Assembly (NCBI GenBank): GCA_964509505.1
Contig: CAZDYP010000033.1
Span: 1-33,996 of the forward strand
DNA from: CAZDYP01 sp964509505
GTDB lineage: Bacteria > Chloroflexota > Anaerolineae > JACRMK01
DNA length: 33,996 nucleotides
Direction: 5' to 3'
How positions within the stretch are numbered: the first letter of the stretch is position 1; each line of letters starts with the position of its first letter. The translations under genes and the position numbers were made by a program. Below, one piece after another: positions 32,734-33,996 of this stretch. The notes under the pieces are model-generated. The model saw only the letters and a program-made list of their open reading frames with translations. It did no database searches and was not told the DNA's origin.

Positions 32734-33684
32734 GTGAGCGAGTTGGTGTTGGCATTGGATTTTGGAGGAACGAAACATACGGCGGCGACCATCGTGAAAG
32801 GCGCGCGGCGATGGCAGACGCATCGTCGCGCCTTTGCGCCCGCCAACGGCAACGCGCAGAGCGACCTCGACCTCATGTCGGCGCTGGCGCGTGAGGTGTT
32901 GCATGGCGCGCAACCTGATGCAATTGGCGTGAGCTTCGGCGGACCTGTGGAGGCGCAGCATGGCGTCGTGCGCTTGTCGCATCATGTGGCGGGTTGGGAA
33001 AATTTTCCACTGCGTGATTGGTTACAAGCAACATTCAACGCGCCCGCGAGCGTGGACAACGATGCGAATGTCGCGGCGTTGGGCGAGCAACGCTTCGGCG
33101 CAGGACAAGGGTGCGATAGTTTGCTCTACATCACCGTCAGCACGGGCGTTGGCGGCGGCTGGATTCTGAACGGCAAGTTGTGGCAAGGCGCGGATGGCAT
33201 GGCAGGTGAAATCGGTCATGTCGTCGTTGATCCGAATGGCCCCCTCTGCTTGTGCGGCAAGCGTGGTTGCATCGAGCGACTCGCATCGGGTCCGTACCTC
33301 GCGCAACGCGCGCGCGAATGGCTGGCAATGCAGCCCACACGGGGGCCCATTTTACGTAAGCTCGTGAACGGCGACGTAACTGCTCTCAGCGCACAACATA
33401 TCAGTCAAGCCGTCGCACAAGGCGACGAACTCGCATGGGAGACATTACGCATTGCAGCATGGGCGTTGGGCATAGGCATCGGCAACGCAGCGAATCTCAT
33501 CAACCCGCAACGCTTCATTCTGGGCGGCGGCGTCGCCAAATCAGGCGAAAAATTTTGGGGGGTCGTGCGCCATGTCGCGCGGGAGACGGCGTTGCCGCAA
33601 GCGCGCTTCGATATTGTGCCTGCCGCATTGGGAGATGATGCGCCGTTATGGGGCGCAGCGGCGTTGGCAGAAGATTTGTGCTGA
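32734..33684 (+). CDS. ROK-family sugar kinase
   Basis: 316 residues. Seen: ATP phosphate-binding loop LALDFGGTKHTAATI; IGVSFGGPV; catalytic D110 in VDNDANVAALGE; ITVSTGVGGGWI; and the ROK zinc site H162 with C172, C174 and C179 (GHVVVDPNGPLCLCGKRGCIERLASG). There is no helix-turn-helix N-terminus, so it is a kinase (glucokinase- or N-acetylhexosamine-kinase-like) and not a NagC/XylR repressor. GTG 32734 is preferred, with GGGAG seven bases upstream; GTG 32713 would add seven residues. The 36 bases before it consist of GAAGCAA- and AAGTAG-type words. It is followed by a strong hairpin. A Gfo/Idh/MocA gene downstream suggests sugar metabolism. Confidence 0.9.
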   Translation: MSELVLALDFGGTKHTAATIVKGARRWQTHRRAFAPANGNAQSDLDLMSALAREVLHGAQPDAIGVSFGGPVEAQHGVVRLSHHVAGWENFPLRDWLQATFNAPASVDNDANVAALGEQRFGAGQGCDSLLYITVSTGVGGGWILNGKLWQGADGMAGEIGHVVVDPNGPLCLCGKRGCIERLASGPYLAQRAREWLAMQPTRGPILRKLVNGDVTALSAQHISQAVAQGDELAWETLRIAAWALGIGIGNAANLINPQRFILGGGVAKSGEKFWGVVRHVARETALPQARFDIVPAALGDDAPLWGAAALAEDLC

Positions 33685-33693
33685 AATGAAAGG

Positions 33694-33722
33694 ACCTCGC
33701 TAGTTTCGGAAACCCGCGAGGT
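33694..33722 (+). terminator. Strong hairpin after the ROK gene
   Basis: ACCTCGC (33694-33700) pairs perfectly with GCGAGGT (33716-33722), and GTTTC pairs with GAAAC inside it. It lies ten bases after the stop codon. The T-run is short (TTTG), so Rho-independent function is probable but not certain. Confidence 0.6.
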
Positions 33723-33729
33723 TTGCATA

Positions 33730-33892
33730 AGAGAGTGTTTTGAAATTCAGACCCGGGTCTTCCGACTTTGATGTAGAAAATCCTCTTGATGCTCGTGCGG
33801 GATTTGTAATCCCGCGCCAAACGGCGGATTGCAAATCCGCCGCGAGCGTTCTACACCAAAGTCAGTAGAACCATATTTTCAAAACACTTTCT
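33730..33892. repeat. MITE-like element with nested hairpins
   Basis: Terminal inverted repeats 33730-33745 and 33877-33892 match in 15 of 16 positions. Nested inside are a 12-base palindrome (33749-33760), inner inverted repeats 33764-33778 and 33849-33863 (14 of 15), a perfect 8-bp hairpin with TGT loop (33797-33815) and a perfect 8-bp hairpin with GCA loop (33823-33841). It has no coding capacity. The core has the same plan as the element at 15563-15737. Confidence 0.78.
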
Positions 33893-33906
33893 AAGGAATG
33901 AATGGA

Positions 33907-33996
33907 ATGCAACGGATTCGCTTCGGCATCATCGGCGCGATGCGCGGCGCTATCGTCGCGGAGCTCGCCCACCATTTGCGCGACGAAATGACGGTC
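33907..33996 (+). CDS. Gfo/Idh/MocA-type oxidoreductase, cut by the window end
   Basis: Only 30 residues are visible: MQRIRFGIIGAMRGAIVAEL and a following helix with HH. They match the N-terminal NAD(P)-binding beta-alpha unit of the Gfo/Idh/MocA family (G-I-I-G-x-x-x-G). ATG 33907 is chosen because AAGGA lies nine bases upstream; ATG 33898 is in frame but sits directly on that site. The product would oxidise or epimerise a sugar or cyclitol. Confidence is limited by the short length. Confidence 0.6.
   Translation, partial: MQRIRFGIIGAMRGAIVAELAHHLRDEMTV

Noticed and set aside
33749..33760. 12-base palindrome as a transcription-factor operator
   Set aside because: It lies inside the MITE-like element with other nested palindromes and not at a promoter.
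1..33996. CRISPR array, tRNA or rRNA gene
   Set aside because: No regularly spaced 25-40 base repeats with unique spacers and no recognisable tRNA T-arm or rRNA segment were seen on either strand; the repeats present are 7-8 base words or isolated inverted repeats.

Overview
The window looks like a scaffold from an uncultured, moderately GC-rich member of the Chloroflexota (Anaerolineae-like). This is inferred from gene content, not from a marker gene. The supporting items are a luciferase-like flavin-dependent oxidoreductase, two large membrane GT-C-type proteins, a DUF58/TgpA transglutaminase pair, a hybrid histidine kinase next to cupredoxins, a remnant of an AfsR/cyclase-type NTPase, an Rpn-type transposase remnant, and short heptamer/octamer word repeats at gene borders and inside genes. 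No rRNA, tRNA or CRISPR array was seen. A run of 100 N (1899-1998) marks a scaffold join inside the first operon.

Region 1 (1-7089). A minus-strand operon encodes a RimK-type ATP-grasp ligase (5451-4429), a circularly permuted ATP-grasp ligase (4377-3019), a GCS2/YbdK-type carboxylate-amine ligase (2936 into the gap) and a glycogen-synthase-like GT-B glycosyltransferase (gap to 102). Three different ATP-dependent amide-bond-forming folds with a glycosyltransferase suggest a pathway that builds a small peptide or amide and attaches it to, or makes it alongside, a glycan. Positions 1-101 hold no gene. A divergent polytopic membrane protein (5524-7089) follows.

Region 2 (7101-10860). A two-gene minus-strand operon encodes a cytoplasmic-looking subtilase with an N-terminal Cys4 motif and a C-terminal CBM48/AMPK-type glycogen-binding domain, then a PF00756-type esterase. 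The alpha-glucan-binding domain lies close to the glycogen-synthase-like enzyme of region 1, and together they make the most unusual candidate system here. An Asp/Glu-racemase-like protein and a frameshifted Rpn transposase remnant follow.

Region 3 (10861-19680). A probable minus-strand copper/redox operon runs hybrid histidine kinase with two receiver domains, then a double-cupredoxin lipoprotein, then a very large multicopper oxidase made of three related two-domain units. Only the first unit keeps all copper-ligand motifs. A structured repeat element sits in the leader of the oxidase gene.

Region 4 (19681-26970). This holds an NB-ARC-type NTPase remnant, an orphan EpsI-like protein, a secreted LysM protein with its own promoter and terminator, a 1110-residue GT-C protein with three beta-sandwich repeats, a SIMPL/DUF541 protein, and an inverted-repeat element.

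Region 5 (26971-33996). A MaoC hydratase faces the DUF58-TgpA pair. Then come a luciferase-like oxidoreductase, a TIGR04076-type small protein, a ROK sugar kinase/regulator, a MITE-like element and the start of a Gfo/Idh/MocA oxidoreductase cut by the window edge.

Two genome-wide habits show up. Several first-in-operon genes have a -10 hexamer only 6-10 nt before the ATG and no Shine-Dalgarno (leaderless mRNAs), while operon-internal genes carry clear SD sites. A family of small repeats with two covarying 8-bp hairpins (TGT loop, then GCA-like loop) between GATGTAG and TTCTAC-like ends occurs two to three times.
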